Shown here in pieces: positions 62,964 through 64,000 of a stretch of 64,000 nt of DNA. This DNA comes from Archangium sp. Lineage in GTDB: Bacteria > Myxococcota > Myxococcia > Myxococcales > Myxococcaceae. The notes under the pieces were generated by a model that worked only from the letters and a program-made list of their open reading frames with translations, did not search any database and was not told the origin of the DNA. A program made the translations under genes and the position numbers. The DNA is taken from NCBI GenBank assembly GCA_030681645.1, contig JAUXRX010000059.1, forward strand, positions 1-64,000, given 5' to 3'. Every line of letters begins with the position of its first letter. Positions within the stretch are counted from its first letter, which is position 1.

Positions 62964-64000
62964 ATGTCTGACGCCTCTGACATCCCGACGTTTGGCGACA
63001 AGGTCCGCTACCAGGTCGATCGCTTCCTCTCCTGGAGCCCGATCGCGCGCTTCGTCGGCCTGTTCGGCTTGTCGCTGATCCTGGTGACGATGAACGCCGT
63101 CTTCGTGCGCTTCGCCATGCCGCCCCCCGAGGAAGGCAAGGAAGCCTTCGACTTCTTCGAGGCGCTCTGGTGGGCGACCGGCCGCGTGGCCGACGCCGGC
63201 ACCATGGGCGGCGACGAGGGCACGCTGGTGCGCGGCATCGCCATCTTCACCACGCTCTGCGGCGTGGGCGTGGTGGCGTTGCTCATCGGCCTGGTCAGCT
63301 CGACCATCGGCGACAAGCTCGAAGACCTGCGCAAGGGCAAGAGCCCGGTCATCGACGAGGGCCACACCCTCATCCTCGGCTACGGCGAGAAGGTCTTCGC
63401 CATCTTGCGCGAGCTGCGCGAGGCGAACTCGAACCTGAAGCACGCGGCCATCGTCATCCTCTCGGACACCGACAAGGAAGAGGTCGAGAACACCGTCAAG
63501 GAGCGCATGGGCGACATGGGCCCCACGCGCGTGGTGGTGCGCCAGGGCAGCACCTACTCGGTGCACGACCTGCGCAAGGTGGGCGCCAGCCGGGCCAAGA
63601 GCATCATCATCGTGTCCGACACCCACGGCGACGAGTCGGACGACGCCGACGCGGCGGCCGACATGGGCGCCATCAAGACGCTGCTGGCGCTGCGCCGCAT
63701 CAACGGCGCGCTCACCACCAACCACGCGGTGGTCGAGCTCGCCGACTCGTCCCGGCAGCCGGTGATTGAACAGCTCGGCGGTGGCGGCGTCGAGGTGGTG
63801 GCCATGGCCGAGACCCTCTCGCGAATGATGGTGCAGACCTCGCGGCAGAACGGGCTGGCGGCCGTGTACCGCGACCTGCTCTCGTACGAGGGCAGCGAGT
63901 TCTACTTCAAGAACTTCCCCGAGCTGGCGGGCCAGCCCTTCGGCAACGCGCAGTGGAAGATGAAGGACGCGGTGGTCTGCGGCGTGCGCACCATCAGCGG
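62964..64000 (+). CDS. CASTOR/POLLUX-like ion channel (partial, runs off the window)
   Basis: At least 345 codons are open from ATG 62964 to the window end. A membrane helix (IARFVGLFGLSLILVTMNAVFV) is followed by a pore region (FFEALWWATGRVADAGTMGG) resembling the filter of CASTOR/POLLUX channels (VADSG), and a second helix (VRGIAIFTTLCGVGVVALLIGLV). An RCK/TrkA-N-like domain begins at about residue 130 (TLILGYGEKVFAILRELRE). It is divergent from the sulfur operon by 211 bases. The C-terminal part is outside the window. Confidence 0.85.
   Translation, partial: MSDASDIPTFGDKVRYQVDRFLSWSPIARFVGLFGLSLILVTMNAVFVRFAMPPPEEGKEAFDFFEALWWATGRVADAGTMGGDEGTLVRGIAIFTTLCGVGVVALLIGLVSSTIGDKLEDLRKGKSPVIDEGHTLILGYGEKVFAILRELREANSNLKHAAIVILSDTDKEEVENTVKERMGDMGPTRVVVRQGSTYSVHDLRKVGASRAKSIIIVSDTHGDESDDADAAADMGAIKTLLALRRINGALTTNHAVVELADSSRQPVIEQLGGGGVEVVAMAETLSRMMVQTSRQNGLAAVYRDLLSYEGSEFYFKNFPELAGQPFGNAQWKMKDAVVCGVRTIS

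Overview
This is a very GC-rich, densely packed bacterial chromosome segment. Convergent genes typically abut or overlap, and same-strand genes are often joined by ATGA or GTGA overlaps. The gene content points to Myxococcota (order Myxococcales or a relative). There is a secreted metalloprotease with a MYXO-CTERM-like tail (46168-49248), many lipoproteins, a Ser/Thr kinase-like protein, an NtrC-type regulator, TPR proteins, and a decaheme cytochrome of the OmcA/MtrC family. No rRNA, tRNA, CRISPR array, transposase or integrase was recognised. Assignments come from reading motifs by eye; no database search was run.

Layout. 1-6.5 kb: a frameshifted DUF1444 gene, a C39-peptidase-like lipoprotein, and two convergent paralogous lipoproteins of the 5'-nucleotidase (UshA) fold that have lost most metal ligands. 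6.5-19.1 kb: mostly housekeeping or unknown genes (quinone oxidoreductase, ATP-grasp protein, GNAT acetyltransferase, long RluA-type pseudouridine synthase, exported pirin, YfhO-like membrane protein, TerB-like protein, dcd, mog), with four copies of a short palindromic REP-like repeat. 19.2-21.7 kb: the three-gene AmmeMemoRadiSam set. 21.8-25.3 kb: an exported hydrolase, then a nitrosative-stress operon (RIC, MIP18-like, DUF2249, NnrS). 25.4-28.7 kb: a folate cyclo-ligase, a MarR regulator and two membrane proteins. 28.7-34.2 kb: an unusual chaperone cluster (Hsp70, TPR plus Lon-protease domain, membrane J-like/TPR protein). 34.3-43.1 kb: a FadL-like porin, then a PhnD-like lipoprotein, histidine kinase, sigma-54 activator and collagen-tailed decaheme cytochrome. 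43.1-52.2 kb: a pseudokinase, exported proteins, a metalloprotease and a two-peptidase protein without signal peptide. 52.2-58.2 kb: a CzcCBA-type metal efflux operon with a Cys-rich leader gene. 58.4-62.8 kb: a sulfide/persulfide operon (ArsR-rhodanese, MFS-rhodanese, OsmC, DsrE, SQR-like). 62.96 kb to the end: a CASTOR/POLLUX-like ion channel, cut by the window edge.

The most unusual observation is a pair of near-perfect direct repeats placed at convergent gene ends. A 44-bp repeat (21661-21704 and 22937-22980, 43/44 identical) flanks the hydrolase gene and carries the last codons of both the radical-SAM gene and nnrS. A 73-bp repeat (35474-35546 and 43038-43110, 72/73 identical) flanks the whole 7.5-kb sensor/cytochrome module and carries the 3' end of the FadL-like gene plus the stop codon of the downstream pseudokinase gene. 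In both cases, recombination between the copies would remove the block and leave two intact convergent neighbours. This suggests that accessory blocks enter at convergent stop-codon junctions by a process that duplicates the junction and keeps both neighbours intact.

The 7.5-kb block looks self-contained. It has a binding-protein/kinase/sigma-54-activator circuit, a good -24/-12 promoter (39441-39456) with a 16-bp palindrome upstream (39405-39420), the decaheme cytochrome gene, and a strong terminator-like hairpin.
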